Below are positions 9,867 through 19,317 of a stretch of 64,000 nucleotides of DNA, one piece after another. Under the pieces are notes generated by a model. It saw only the letters and a list, made by a program, of their open reading frames with translations. It had not been told where the DNA came from and ran no database searches. The translations under genes were made by a program, and so were the position numbers. The DNA is from Pseudoalteromonas sp. A25 (lineage in GTDB: Bacteria > Pseudomonadota > Gammaproteobacteria > Enterobacterales > Alteromonadaceae). Numbering within the stretch: position 1 is the first letter of the stretch; every line of letters begins with the position of its first letter. The DNA lies in contig NZ_AP021846.1 of the NCBI RefSeq assembly GCF_009176705.1, positions 2,574,001-2,638,000 on the forward strand, written 5' to 3'.

Positions 9867-11116
9867 TATTGAATGGCTTCAGCCACAGTAACAAAGGAGC
9901 CAAATATCACCAACACGGTATCATCCGACTGCTTAGCAAGTATTTCATCAAGCGCTATCCTAACGCTAGTATAACTAGCCGATGCAGCTTGTGTTTGCGT
10001 ACTTAATATTGCCTGCAAATTACTCGCTTGCTCAGCTCTTGGACCTTGTAAAGAAGCACATGACCAAATATCAACCACATCAGACACTTCTTTGATTACA
10101 CTCGCTTTATCTTTGTCTGCCAGCATAGCGATTAAAGCGTGAATTTTAAACCCCTGAGCGCGTAACTGAGCGATTTTTTGCTTTAAATAGCGTGCAGATT
10201 CAGGGTTATGTGCAACATCAGTATACACTTTTGGCGATACACTCAGTTGTTGAAAGCGCCCTTCAACTGTTAACTTTGACAAGCAGGTGCTAATCACATC
10301 CTGCTTAGGCAATAAACTGAGTTTAGCAAGCAGTGCAAGTGCCGTTGCGACATTTTGTACAGGGATCGCGGGGGCTGCAAAGTCGTAATCATAATCCAGA
10401 TACTGCCATTTAAAGCCTGTATCGGTCACTGCATGCGTAAAGTCTTTATTAGCGAGCACTAAGTCCGCATCAATTTCTTTGCCGTAATCAGTTACAGTAT
10501 GTGGAATATTTAGATCGCCTACAACCGCCGGTGTATTAGCCCTAAAAATGCCTGCTTTATCATAACCAACAAGCTCTCTCGTATCTCCTAGGTATTCTTT
10601 ATGATCTAAGTCAACAGTTGTGATCACGCTTGCATACGGCGTAACAATATTGGTTGCATCAAAGCGCCCACCAAGACCAACTTCTAGCAGTACAAAATCA
10701 ACTTTATAGCGCTTAAAAATAGCCAAAGCGCCTAAAGTTCCGTACTCAAAAAATGTTAGCTGCGTGTCTTCTCGGCCCTGATCGAGCATATAAAACGCAT
10801 CAATATGATCTTGGTCATCAAGCTCTCGACCATTTATCCGTACTCGCTCATTGTAACGAATTAAGTGCGGAGAGGCATATGTGCCAACGCTATAACCTTG
10901 AGCTAGCAGTAACGACTCCAGACAACGCGCTGTTGTGCCTTTGCCATTAGTACCGCCTATAAGAATGATTTTGCTAGAAGTGTTGAGTAATTGGGTTTGC
11001 TCAGCAACGCGTTTAACGCGTTCAAGTCCCATTTCGATAGTACTGGGGTGAACACCCTCTAAATAACAAAGCCAATCATCAAGGCTTGATGATTGGCATG
11101 GAGTCTGAACTGTCAT
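9854..11116 (-). CDS. folC: Dihydrofolate synthase / folylpolyglutamate synthase
   Basis: FolC joins glutamate to dihydropteroate and then extends the polyglutamate tail of folates, using ATP. The 420 residues show the P-loop GTNGKGTT at about 55-62, the Mur-ligase-like segment TYASPHLIRYNERVR, and VLLEVGLGGRFDATN followed by TTVDLDHKEYLG. The C-terminal Mur-type domain has TDVAHNPESARYL. It lies directly after accD in the same direction (25-base gap) and before dedD, the standard gammaproteobacterial order. Confidence 0.97.
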   Translation of the reverse strand: MTVQTPCQSSSLDDWLCYLEGVHPSTIEMGLERVKRVAEQTQLLNTSSKIILIGGTNGKGTTARCLESLLLAQGYSVGTYASPHLIRYNERVRINGRELDDQDHIDAFYMLDQGREDTQLTFFEYGTLGALAIFKRYKVDFVLLEVGLGGRFDATNIVTPYASVITTVDLDHKEYLGDTRELVGYDKAGIFRANTPAVVGDLNIPHTVTDYGKEIDADLVLANKDFTHAVTDTGFKWQYLDYDYDFAAPAIPVQNVATALALLAKLSLLPKQDVISTCLSKLTVEGRFQQLSVSPKVYTDVAHNPESARYLKQKIAQLRAQGFKIHALIAMLADKDKASVIKEVSDVVDIWSCASLQGPRAEQASNLQAILSTQTQAASASYTSVRIALDEILAKQSDDTVLVIFGSFVTVAEAIQYWQK

Positions 11117-11141
11117 TTAAAAATAGCTTAACTAAAAAAAT

Positions 11142-12017
11142 TTACGCTACTCTATGCTCTTGTTCAGTAGAAGGCAAGTCCATAAACTTCGCTAGAATAC
11201 GCGCTAATGTATCACGCATTTCACGACGGTCTACAATCATGTCAATTGCACCGTGCTCTAATAAGAACTCGCTTCGCTGGAAGCCTTCAGGAAGCGTTTC
11301 ACGCACAGTTTGCTCAATAACACGGGGGCCCGCAAAACCAATGAGTGCTTTTGGCTCAGCGACATTAATATCACCTAACATTGCCAGCGATGCTGATACA
11401 CCACCCATAGTTGGATCCGTCAATACCGAAATAAACGGTAAGCCACGCTCAGACATTTTTGCAAGCGCTGCACTGGTTTTTGCCATCTGCATCAAAGACA
11501 TCAACGCCTCTTGCATGCGGGCGCCACCTGATGAAGAAAAACATACCAATGGCATATCATGCTTCAAACACTCATCAACAGCATCTACAAATCGAGCACC
11601 CACAACAGACGCCATTGAACCGCCCATAAATGCAAATTCAAACGCCACTGCCGCAACTGGCATACCTTTTAGGCGGCCTTTCATTGCTACTAGTGCATCT
11701 TTTTCACCGCTAACTTTTTGCGCTGCACTGATACGGTCTGAGTATTTTTTCGAGTCTTTAAACTTTAAAATATCTTTAGGTTCGTGATGTGCGCCTAATT
11801 CTTGACGATCCGCATCGTCCAAAAATAGCTCTAAGCGTTTTCTGGCGCTAAGACGCATATGGTGATCACACTTTGGACATACATTTAAAGACTTTTCTAA
11901 CTCTGCTTTGTATAAAATAGAGTCACAATCTGTGCATTTAGCCCAAACGCCTTCTGGAATTTCTTTTTTACCAGACGACTTCGTAGTCTTTGGTAATATT
12001 TTTTCTAACCAACTCAT
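11142..12017 (-). CDS. accD: Acetyl-CoA carboxylase carboxyltransferase beta subunit
   Basis: AccD with AccA transfers CO2 from carboxybiotin to acetyl-CoA, giving malonyl-CoA for fatty-acid synthesis. The N-terminal zinc ribbon is complete: Cys28, Cys31, Cys47 and Cys50 (E. coli numbering is one lower). The crotonase-like core follows, with [20 protein letters not shown] and [16 protein letters not shown]. The length is 291 residues. A GAGAG Shine-Dalgarno precedes the ATG. It begins the accD-folC-dedD-cvpA-purF run. truA lies upstream in the same direction with a 150-base gap. Confidence 0.98.
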   Translation of the reverse strand: MSWLEKILPKTTKSSGKKEIPEGVWAKCTDCDSILYKAELEKSLNVCPKCDHHMRLSARKRLELFLDDADRQELGAHHEPKDILKFKDSKKYSDRISAAQKVSGEKDALVAMKGRLKGMPVAAVAFEFAFMGGSMASVVGARFVDAVDECLKHDMPLVCFSSSGGARMQEALMSLMQMAKTSAALAKMSERGLPFISVLTDPTMGGVSASLAMLGDINVAEPKALIGFAGPRVIEQTVRETLPEGFQRSEFLLEHGAIDMIVDRREMRDTLARILAKFMDLPSTEQEHRVA

Positions 12018-12170
12018 TTGGCAACTCTCTTATTGCTAATCCTGTGTTGTAATGTCTGCATCTGCACAGACGAATTTCTCTAATTAAAACATGAATCAGA
12101 TGCCAGAGATATAAAAAACTGGTCTTAGTAGTCTATTATTTTTCAGCACTCTAACACCCACATAAAGAGA

Positions 12171-12956
12171 TTATTCGGGTAAAAACAATGGTCCAAGTGG
12201 GGTCGATGGAATTTGCCATTTTTCAGGGTAGTCAACATCCACTAAATACAAGCCATTTGGTTTTGCTGTAGCGCTCGCCTGAGTGCGATCTTTAATATTT
12301 AACAAGTGCTGCATCCACTCTGGCGACTCTTTGCCAATACCAATGTCTATCAAACACCCTGTAATATTTCTTACCATGTGGTGCAAAAATGCATTGGCTT
12401 TAATGTCTATAACAACATAGTGGCCAACTCTTTGTACTTCTAAATGATGAATATTGCGAAAAGGCGTATTTGATTGACAGTGTACCGCTCTAAAAGACGT
12501 AAAATCCTGCTCACCAATCATAGCAGGACAAGCTGCTTGCATGAGTTTTTCATCTAACTGATGATGATAATGCGTAACGCCACTGCGTAAAATACCTGGC
12601 CGATAAGGGTGATTATAAATCACATACCGATAGCGTCTTGCTGTGGCACTAAAACGTGCATGAAACTCTTCATCAACTTGCTGCGCGTAACGAATTGCAA
12701 TATCGTCAGGTAGTTGGGAGTTAAGGCCAAGTGTAAAGGCACTCATATCTCGTTGCGCGTCAGTATCAAAGTGCACCACTTGCCCTGTTGCATGTACTCC
12801 TGCATCAGTGCGCCCAGCACATACAATATCTACAGGGTGATTACAGATCCTAGAAAGTGCCGTTTCTAACTCTTGCTGAATACTGTTTACATGAGACTGT
12901 CTTTGCCAGCCACTATAATTTGCACCGTTATACTCAATACCTAATGCTACACGCAT
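12171..12956 (-). CDS. truA: tRNA pseudouridine(38-40) synthase
   Basis: TruA makes pseudouridine at positions 38-40 of the tRNA anticodon arm. The motif [16 protein letters not shown] contains the catalytic Asp (TDAG), near residue 51 from the chosen start, and the C-terminal [13 protein letters not shown] is characteristic. A GTG at 12962 is possible, but ATG at 12956 ([11 protein letters not shown]) matches the family start better. It lies just upstream of accD and behind the large GGDEF/EAL gene on the same strand. The usual fimV and usg neighbours are absent. Confidence 0.96.
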   Translation of the reverse strand: MRVALGIEYNGANYSGWQRQSHVNSIQQELETALSRICNHPVDIVCAGRTDAGVHATGQVVHFDTDAQRDMSAFTLGLNSQLPDDIAIRYAQQVDEEFHARFSATARRYRYVIYNHPYRPGILRSGVTHYHHQLDEKLMQAACPAMIGEQDFTSFRAVHCQSNTPFRNIHHLEVQRVGHYVVIDIKANAFLHHMVRNITGCLIDIGIGKESPEWMQHLLNIKDRTQASATAKPNGLYLVDVDYPEKWQIPSTPLGPLFLPE

Positions 12957-13080
12957 AGCCACTACTTACCTCTTTTCACAATAGCGCTGCATTTTATGCT
13001 ATCGAACATACGAATAAAAGCGCAGAACCGCCCACATCCGTGTTATTGCATATTTAAGTGAAAAATAACGTTTTGTTTTT

Positions 13081-16065
13081 CTAAATAGCGCGCTGTTTGA
13101 GGGTCTCAAAAAATGCTTCAACGTCAGACTGAGCAATTGGTGGACTATAAAAGTAGCCCTGCACCACATAACAGTTATTTTTTTGTAAGAAGTCCACTTG
13201 CTCTTGCGTCTCTACGCCTTCTGCCACCACTTGCAGTTGCAGCTTTTGCGCCATCGCGATGATAGCCGCGGTGATCTCCATATCATTTTGGTCATCAGGA
13301 ATATCTTTGACAAAAGATCGGTCAACTTTGAGCATATCTACAGGAAAACGCTTTAAGTAACTCAGCGAGGAATACCCTGTTCCAAAATCATCAATGGATA
13401 AAGCAACGCCAAGCTTTTTAATATCATGTAGCTGTTTAATAGCCGCTTCTACATCGCCCATCAACATACTTTCTGTTAACTCAAGGTGTAGTAAATGAGC
13501 AGGCATTTTAGTACGTCGTAAAACGTCCGCTAAAGTACTTATTAAGCGGTCATCCTTAAATTGCCTTGCAGATAAGTTAATAGACATGCTTCCAGCTTTG
13601 CCAACCGCTTGTAATTGCATTGAAAAATTACACGCTTCCTCTAACACCCACTCACCTAACTCGACTATAAGGCCAGTCGCTTCGGCTATATGAATAAACT
13701 TATCAGGTGGAATAAAACCTTGTTCAGGGTGATACCACCTTATCAAGGCTTCGTAGCCGATCACTTCTAAGGATTGGCTGTTGACTTGAGGTTGATAATT
13801 GAGCTTAAACTGCTTTTCTTTGATTGCAATGCGTAGCTCATTTTCAATATATAAACGTTCATTGGCTGCTGCATCCAACTCTTGAGAATAAAAGTGGAAA
13901 GTGTTTCGCCCTTTTGCCTTAGCTTCGTACATAGCTAAGTCAGCATGTTTAAGTAGTTGCTCTTCTTCTTGACTATCAAAGGGGGCCATCGTGATGCCAA
14001 TACTCGCACTGACTATCACTTCGTTGTTACCCAGTTTTATTGGCTTATTAATGGTACGTTGAATGGTATGGGCCACTTCCATCGCGTTATCTCGACTATC
14101 AATACCACTGAGTAATACCGCAAATTCGTCCCCCCCTAAACGCGCAATGGTATCTTCGGCACGTAAGCGGTTTTGCAACCTGTTTGCCACTTCAACCAAC
14201 AGCCTATCACCCGCATCATGGCCTAAAGTGTCATTAATTCGCTTAAATTCATCAAGGTCAAAATAAAACAACGCAAAAGCGTAGTGTCCTCGCCCTGCTA
14301 AAGCCATCGACTTACGCAGTTGCATTCTAAAAAATGTACGATTAGCCAGGCCTGTCAACGTATCAAAATAGGCTAACTCTTCCATTTTGCGCTGACTTTC
14401 TTTCACAAACGAAATATCTTGGGCAGAGGCGACATAGCTAGAAATAGTGCCGTCGGCTTCGCGAATTGGCGAAATGCTCAAGCTAACCCAAATAAGATCC
14501 ACACCGGAGCCTGCAAGTATTGTGTCACCACGCCAATAATTTCGGCTTCGTAAATCTATATCGATATCATCAACCAATATTGCCATATCAGAAGAAATAA
14601 TATCTAACAGTGGCTTACCAATAAAATGCGTTTCTTCAAACCCGGTCATTTCAATCATTTTTGGGTTTACATAATCGATTTCAAAATTACCGTTGGTGAT
14701 CGCCACTGCCGTGCCAGAAAACGACACTGCTTTAGACAAGCGATTCGCTTGTTTTTCAGCTTTTTCCTTTTCCGCAATTCGCTGATTTAGGCCACTGACG
14801 AGCGTTTTAATCTCACTACTCATTTTATTGACGGTGTCGTTAAGCAAACCAATTTCGTCATTACTAACCGGTAATTTAGGCGTTTCCCATTGCCCTTTGC
14901 CAAACCCACTCACCGCACCTACTAGCGCGTTAATACGACTTAACACCAGTTGATATAAAACCTGATGAAGTAATAAAGCAACAAACGCCGCATACAAAAT
15001 AAATAAGCCAAAAAACTTAATCTTTAATGCTTCTATCGACGATAAACTTGAGTCTCTTTTTTGGTAAACTCCCAAGTACCATCCTAGCTTTTTCAAGGTG
15101 GTGACATTAATGATGTGCGCCTGCCCATTACGTTCAAACTCCCCTTGAAAATCAGTTAATTTAGCTTCAAGAACAGGTTCAAAAACATTTTTTAATTCAG
15201 GAAAAAGTGTGGCTACAGATTGCTTAGTATTGTGGCTTTGTGCACTTACCTTGCCCATCGATGGTGCTGCAATGACCTCTCCTTGGGCGTTTAAAATAAC
15301 GTAGCCCTGATGCTCATCTGACAACAACAATTGAGACACCATATTCTTAACTTCAATATCCGATCCCGTGAAACCAACATATGCATCGTCATAATACAGC
15401 GGTACTAAAATGCTGATCACCCACTTATTCCAAACTTTGTCGAAATGAACGTCAGACCAAAGTGCCTCTCTAGTCGGGTTTAATTCTTCACGAAGTAAAG
15501 GCAAAAAATGTGAATTAAATCGCTCTTGTTTATTTTGTGTATTGATCAATACATTGGGCGGCGCTACACGCACAAATCCATCTTGTGTATTAACATAAAA
15601 ATTAAAAAAATCTTGTAACAAGGAGGGGGCAAGCACATTCCACAAAGCCTCAGACTGAACAAAAACTTGTCGCTGCCTTTCATTTAGTTCTGTGGTAGCA
15701 AATTGTGCAGCAGACAAGCCATTACTTGCAGTACTTTGAAATATCCCATCACTGAAATTAATATCTAACGACTGAGTGTGGGTAATATTATTTGCCTGAT
15801 ACCATAGCTCTTTTGCAACAATAGAATTAGCTTGTTCAGCAAGGTTAGATTTGTGATCCAAAAACTGATTAAATTGTTTAACTGATTGATTACTTATGCG
15901 CTTTAACTGAGCATACTCTTCATGGATCAACTGCCTTTCTTCAGATTTAAGCATTAATGCGGCAGCAAAAATACCAGCGATTACACACACTGCTGATATC
16001 AACACTGACAGCTTTACACTGAGCGAGTGCATCCCAAAACGCGAAGGGGGTCGGCGATTGACCAC
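13081..16065 (-). CDS. Membrane sensor with Cache-HAMP-PAS-GGDEF-EAL domains
   Basis: A 994-residue cyclic-di-GMP enzyme. A signal-anchor helix at about 16-36 is followed by a long periplasmic Cache-type sensor (about 45-340), a second transmembrane helix (about 346-370), a HAMP linker, a PAS domain (about 445-560, with PAC end SYVASAQDISF), a GGDEF domain with intact RLGGDEFAVL (about 643) and an EAL domain with intact EALIRW, NLSARQF, DDFGTGYSSL and VVAEGVETQEQ. Both catalytic signatures look complete, so it could make or break c-di-GMP depending on input. The start used is a GTG; an ATG twelve codons in is an alternative. The gene is flanked by its own promoter-size gap and is divergent from pheA. 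Confidence 0.93.
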   Translation of the reverse strand: MVNRRPPSRFGMHSLSVKLSVLISAVCVIAGIFAAALMLKSEERQLIHEEYAQLKRISNQSVKQFNQFLDHKSNLAEQANSIVAKELWYQANNITHTQSLDINFSDGIFQSTASNGLSAAQFATTELNERQRQVFVQSEALWNVLAPSLLQDFFNFYVNTQDGFVRVAPPNVLINTQNKQERFNSHFLPLLREELNPTREALWSDVHFDKVWNKWVISILVPLYYDDAYVGFTGSDIEVKNMVSQLLLSDEHQGYVILNAQGEVIAAPSMGKVSAQSHNTKQSVATLFPELKNVFEPVLEAKLTDFQGEFERNGQAHIINVTTLKKLGWYLGVYQKRDSSLSSIEALKIKFFGLFILYAAFVALLLHQVLYQLVLSRINALVGAVSGFGKGQWETPKLPVSNDEIGLLNDTVNKMSSEIKTLVSGLNQRIAEKEKAEKQANRLSKAVSFSGTAVAITNGNFEIDYVNPKMIEMTGFEETHFIGKPLLDIISSDMAILVDDIDIDLRSRNYWRGDTILAGSGVDLIWVSLSISPIREADGTISSYVASAQDISFVKESQRKMEELAYFDTLTGLANRTFFRMQLRKSMALAGRGHYAFALFYFDLDEFKRINDTLGHDAGDRLLVEVANRLQNRLRAEDTIARLGGDEFAVLLSGIDSRDNAMEVAHTIQRTINKPIKLGNNEVIVSASIGITMAPFDSQEEEQLLKHADLAMYEAKAKGRNTFHFYSQELDAAANERLYIENELRIAIKEKQFKLNYQPQVNSQSLEVIGYEALIRWYHPEQGFIPPDKFIHIAEATGLIVELGEWVLEEACNFSMQLQAVGKAGSMSINLSARQFKDDRLISTLADVLRRTKMPAHLLHLELTESMLMGDVEAAIKQLHDIKKLGVALSIDDFGTGYSSLSYLKRFPVDMLKVDRSFVKDIPDDQNDMEITAAIIAMAQKLQLQVVAEGVETQEQVDFLQKNNCYVVQGYFYSPPIAQSDVEAFFETLKQRAI

Positions 16066-16203
16066 AGCTAAACCCTTATTAGTTAGTTGTTATTCTTATA
16101 CTTAGTCGAGCAAATATAACAGATCCGTTAGCCATACGCCAAGCTCGGCGTTTTATCAACTTGTTACAATAAAGTGATATCTGTAATTTAACAAAACTAA
16201 AGC

Positions 16204-16233
16204 TTGTAGATTCGATTTAAAGTGTGCTAATAA
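16204..16233 (+). promoter_or_regulatory. Candidate promoter of the pheL-pheA transcript
   Basis: TTGTAG (16204-16209) and TAATAA (16228-16233), 18 bases apart, lie about 30 bases before the leader peptide. The rest of the 342-base gap 16066-16407 holds the leader and attenuator described below. Predicted from hexamers only. Confidence 0.35.
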
Positions 16234-16264
16234 TGTAGCCAGACTTTATTTTATCAGTTTAATT

Positions 16265-16321
16265 ATGAATTTAATTGTTACTCGCACTTACGTATTTTTC
16301 TTTTTTAGCTTCTTTGATTGA
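16265..16321 (+). CDS. pheL: Phenylalanine-rich leader peptide of pheA
   Basis: An 18-residue ORF, MNLIVTRTYVFFFFSFFD, has six Phe codons among its last nine residues. It ends at TGA two bases before the 5' arm of an antiterminator hairpin and about 40 bases before a rho-independent terminator. That is the layout of a ribosome-mediated attenuator: stalling at Phe codons when Phe-tRNA is scarce lets the antiterminator form and pheA be read. No good Shine-Dalgarno is visible before the ATG, which is the weak point. The sequence differs from E. coli PheL except for the Phe runs. Confidence 0.85.
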   Translation: MNLIVTRTYVFFFFSFFD

Positions 16322-16322
16322 A

Positions 16323-16387
16323 GAGGCTTATTTGTTTGCGCGTAACACTCACAAATAATAAGCCTCCCAACTGGGAGGTTTTTTTTT
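16323..16387 (+). promoter_or_regulatory. pheA transcription attenuator
   Basis: Two exclusive structures can be drawn. Antiterminator: GAGGCTTATT (16323-16332) pairs perfectly with AATAAGCCTC (16357-16366). Terminator: CCTCCCA (16363-16369) pairs with TGGGAGG (16372-16378), followed by nine T. They share 16363-16366, so only one can form. The antiterminator arm starts two bases after the leader stop codon. A ribosome finishing the leader would cover it and allow termination, while one stalled at the Phe codons would leave it free. Confidence 0.88.
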
Positions 16388-16407
16388 GCCAATGGGAATG
16401 AGGACCT

Positions 16408-17562
16408 ATGACTGAAGATACATTAAACGCCCTAAGAAGCGACATAAATGAAATTGACTCTGAGCTGTTAATCCTGCTTGCGAAACGCCGACGCATTAGT
16501 TACAGCGTGTTAGAGTACAAAATTGCCAACAAAAAACCGATCCGAGATGAGCGTCGCGAGCAGGCCTTACTTGAGAAGTTAATCGGCTATGGTAAATCAC
16601 TGGGCTTAGATGCCTACTATATTAATAATGTATTTCAAACCATTCTTGAAGACTCGGTTCTAAACCAACAAGCACTCCTACAAAAAAGTCTAAACCCAGA
16701 TGCCGTTGGAGATACACATCGCGTAGCCTATTTAGGTGGCCCGGGTTCATATAGCCAATTGGCATGTCACAAGTATTTTAGCCGCAGACCCGGCAAGTTA
16801 GTCGAGAATGGTTGTCAGAGCTTTGAGCAGATCACCGAACAAGTTGAAAAGGGCCAAGCTGATTACGGCTTACTACCGATTGAAAACACCAGCTCAGGCA
16901 GTATCAACGAAGTTTTTGACCTTTTACAACATGCACAAGTATCCATCGTGGGTGAAGTTACTCACACGGTTGAGCACTGTTTACTCGCCCAACCCGATAC
17001 CCAGTTAAAGGATGTGCACAAAATCTTTGCCCACCCGCAACCATTTGCTCAATGTAGCAAGTTTGTGCAGGGCCTAGGTGATGTGTTGCATGAAACCTGT
17101 GATTCAACATCAAGTGCATTACAAAGTACTTTAAATACCCCTAATAGCGCAGCAATTGGCTCTGCTCAAGCGGGCAAAGATGTTGGCTTAGAAGTAATAA
17201 AAACAGGACTTGCCAACCAAGCTGAAAACCATAGCCGCTTCATTGTAGTAGCCCGTAAGGCACTACAAGTCTCAACACAGATCCCAACTAAAACTAGCCT
17301 AATTATGGCGACCAAACAGCAGGTTGGTTCGTTAGCTGATGCACTTATGGTGTTTAAGCAGCACAACATTAACATGGTTAAACTAGAGTCGCGCCCAGTT
17401 CCAGGCAACCCATGGGAAGAAGTGTTCTATGTTGACTTGGTCGCTAATACGGCTGAGTCACACGTACAAAAAGCGCTAGAAGAGCTAAAGGATCATACTC
17501 AGTATATCCGTATTCTGGGGTGCTACCAAAGTGAGTCTATGCAAGCTGTTGAGGTGATGTAA
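16408..17562 (+). CDS. pheA: Bifunctional chorismate mutase / prephenate dehydratase
   Basis: The P-protein converts chorismate to prephenate and then phenylpyruvate for phenylalanine synthesis. Domains run in order over 384 residues: AroQ chorismate mutase (about 1-90, with RISYSVLEYKIANKKPIRD), prephenate dehydratase (about 105-285, starting VAYLGGPGSYSQLA and ending NHSRFIVVAR in the usual TRF position) and a C-terminal ACT domain (about 300-375) with the ESRP motif. The other Phe-binding motif, GALV in E. coli, reads GSLA here. The ATG follows a GAGGA Shine-Dalgarno directly after the attenuator. It converges on tyrA. Confidence 0.97.
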   Translation: MTEDTLNALRSDINEIDSELLILLAKRRRISYSVLEYKIANKKPIRDERREQALLEKLIGYGKSLGLDAYYINNVFQTILEDSVLNQQALLQKSLNPDAVGDTHRVAYLGGPGSYSQLACHKYFSRRPGKLVENGCQSFEQITEQVEKGQADYGLLPIENTSSGSINEVFDLLQHAQVSIVGEVTHTVEHCLLAQPDTQLKDVHKIFAHPQPFAQCSKFVQGLGDVLHETCDSTSSALQSTLNTPNSAAIGSAQAGKDVGLEVIKTGLANQAENHSRFIVVARKALQVSTQIPTKTSLIMATKQQVGSLADALMVFKQHNINMVKLESRPVPGNPWEEVFYVDLVANTAESHVQKALEELKDHTQYIRILGCYQSESMQAVEVM

Positions 17563-17574
17563 CAAGAACAACTG

Positions 17575-17608
17575 ATTGGGCCAAGTGAAGGTTTTCTCTT
17601 GGCCCAAT
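17575..17608. terminator. Terminator between pheA and tyrA
   Basis: ATTGGGCCAAG / CTTGGCCCAAT form an 11-bp perfect stem between two convergent genes. A T-run follows shortly after on the plus strand. Confidence 0.85.
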
Positions 17609-17617
17609 ACTTTTTAA

Positions 17618-18751
17618 TTAATCTAGCACTTTGGCGTCATTGGCTTTGTTTAACAAGCCGCGACTTTGTTTTAAAAATTGTGCAGCACTATCTGAAAAAT
17701 ACTGTTTGGCTTGGGTAAAGGCATCTATAAGCGCAGCTTTGTCGCCCTTTTGTAATTTATCTAAAGTATTGGCAAACGTATCTTGATAACTTGCCAGCAA
17801 CCCTTCTACATCGTCAAATTGTGCTAACATGATATCGGAATACAGCTCTGGTGATTGCGCAAACAAACGCCCAACCATCATCAGTTCCAACTGGTAAATT
17901 GGCGACGAGCAACTTCTTAGTTCCTCAAGAGTATGACATTGCTTTGACAAAAATTGTCCATATACGAATGTCGTCAAGTGACGCATTACTTGAATAATTT
18001 GCATCGCTTGGTCATGTTTTTTTGCATCAATTTCTACCAGCTGACTTCCCCAAATATTGAGTTGCTGTAACAAACCTTCACATGCTTTATGCATACGACC
18101 GTGACAAACCACAATGGTTTGTTTCACCCAGTGAGAAATATCTGGACCGAACATAGGATGTAAACCCACAACCGGGCCACTATGTTTGTCTAACAACACT
18201 TTAAGTGGTTTTTGCTTTACAGAGGTAATATCAGCTAAAACACAGTCTTTAGGTAGTTCTGGTAAACTATTTACAACGCTTTCAATTGCGTTGATTGGCA
18301 CACTGATCATCACGAGTTTAGCATCTGCTAACAATGTTTGAGCCTGAGACTGCTGCGCTCTATCCAATATTCGTACTTCATAACCTGAGCGCTGAAATTG
18401 CTTGGCAAAAAGCTGCCCCATCGCCCCTTCACCACCTACTATCACCACAGGAGATAAAGACGGCGCGGCACAGGCCAGTTTGCCCTGCTGGTTTTCATAG
18501 GCTTCTCGCATCATACGTCTGAGAATATCTTCTACCAGATCAGGGTTAACATTTAAGCTTTGGGCCTGCTCCCGTCTTGAGGCAATTAATTCAGCCTCTC
18601 GCTCTGGTGCATGCAATGGTGCACCCGTTTGTTGTTTAATAATACCGACTTGCTCAGTCAAAGCGCGACGCCTAGCCAACAAATTGACCAGCTCAGTATC
18701 GCACGCATCAATGCCGTGTCTTAATTCGTTTAAATCCATTGTACTCGCCAT
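17618..18751 (-). CDS. tyrA: Bifunctional chorismate mutase / prephenate dehydrogenase
   Basis: The T-protein makes prephenate and oxidises it to 4-hydroxyphenylpyruvate for tyrosine synthesis. An N-terminal AroQ mutase (about 1-88, LLARRRALTEQVG) joins an NAD-binding domain with VVIVGGEGAMGQLFAK (about 106-121), then the dehydrogenase core with VVGLHPMFGPD and a C-terminal helical dimerisation part. The length of 377 residues fits the enterobacterial fusion. A second ATG at codon 5 has a GGCGAG Shine-Dalgarno and may be the real start. It lies upstream of, and facing away from, the end of the rpsP operon on the same strand, and is convergent with pheA. Confidence 0.97.
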   Translation of the reverse strand: MASTMDLNELRHGIDACDTELVNLLARRRALTEQVGIIKQQTGAPLHAPEREAELIASRREQAQSLNVNPDLVEDILRRMMREAYENQQGKLACAAPSLSPVVIVGGEGAMGQLFAKQFQRSGYEVRILDRAQQSQAQTLLADAKLVMISVPINAIESVVNSLPELPKDCVLADITSVKQKPLKVLLDKHSGPVVGLHPMFGPDISHWVKQTIVVCHGRMHKACEGLLQQLNIWGSQLVEIDAKKHDQAMQIIQVMRHLTTFVYGQFLSKQCHTLEELRSCSSPIYQLELMMVGRLFAQSPELYSDIMLAQFDDVEGLLASYQDTFANTLDKLQKGDKAALIDAFTQAKQYFSDSAAQFLKQSRGLLNKANDAKVLD

Positions 18752-18871
18752 GAGGTGTAAAGATTAAATTACAGCAGTAAAAAATATGATACAGTCAGTC
18801 TATCAAGATAGCTAAAATGAAGAAAGCGTAAAGCGCTTATATGTTAGTTGAATTTTTTGTGTTTATAAACC

Positions 18872-18903
18872 AAAACAGGCCACTCAAAGAGTGGCCTGTT
18901 TTT
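18872..18903 (-). terminator. Terminator of the rpsP-rimM-trmD-rplS operon
   Basis: AAACAGGCCACTC / GAGTGGCCTGTTT form a 13-bp perfect stem around AAA, about 20 bases past the rplS stop. T-runs exist on both strands. Confidence 0.9.
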
Positions 18904-18924
18904 TTAGCGGGGTAAACGCGCGTA

Positions 18925-19284
18925 TTAGTTAAGTTTCTCTTTAATACGTGCTGATTTACCTGAACGCTCACGCAAGTAGTAAAGCTTAGCACGGCGAACT
19001 GCACCGCGACGCTTAACTGAAATGCTGCTGATTAGAGGGCTGTGCGTTTGGAATACACGCTCAACACCTTCACCGCTCGAGATTTTACGAACTGTGAAAG
19101 CTGAGTGTAGACCACGGTTACGCTTAGCGATTACAACACCTTCAAAGGCCTGTAGACGCTCTTTTTCGCCTTCTTTTACGCGTACCTGTACAATTACTGT
19201 GTCACCAGCGCCGAACGCAGGTACGTCTTGCTTAAGCTGTTCAGCTTCAAGCTCTTTAATAATATTTTGGTTTACTTTTGCCAT
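18925..19284 (-). CDS. rplS: 50S ribosomal protein L19
   Basis: L19 sits at the 30S-50S interface. The protein from ATG at 19284 starts [18 protein letters not shown] and has the conserved segments [32 protein letters not shown] and [19 protein letters not shown]. An upstream in-frame start four codons earlier is not family-like and was rejected. It is the last gene of the conserved rpsP-rimM-trmD-rplS operon, 33 bases after trmD. Confidence 0.98.
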   Translation of the reverse strand: MAKVNQNIIKELEAEQLKQDVPAFGAGDTVIVQVRVKEGEKERLQAFEGVVIAKRNRGLHSAFTVRKISSGEGVERVFQTHSPLISSISVKRRGAVRRAKLYYLRERSGKSARIKEKLN

Positions 19285-19317
19285 TTTATTTCTCACATTC
19301 CTAGGTGTAACTGTCTT

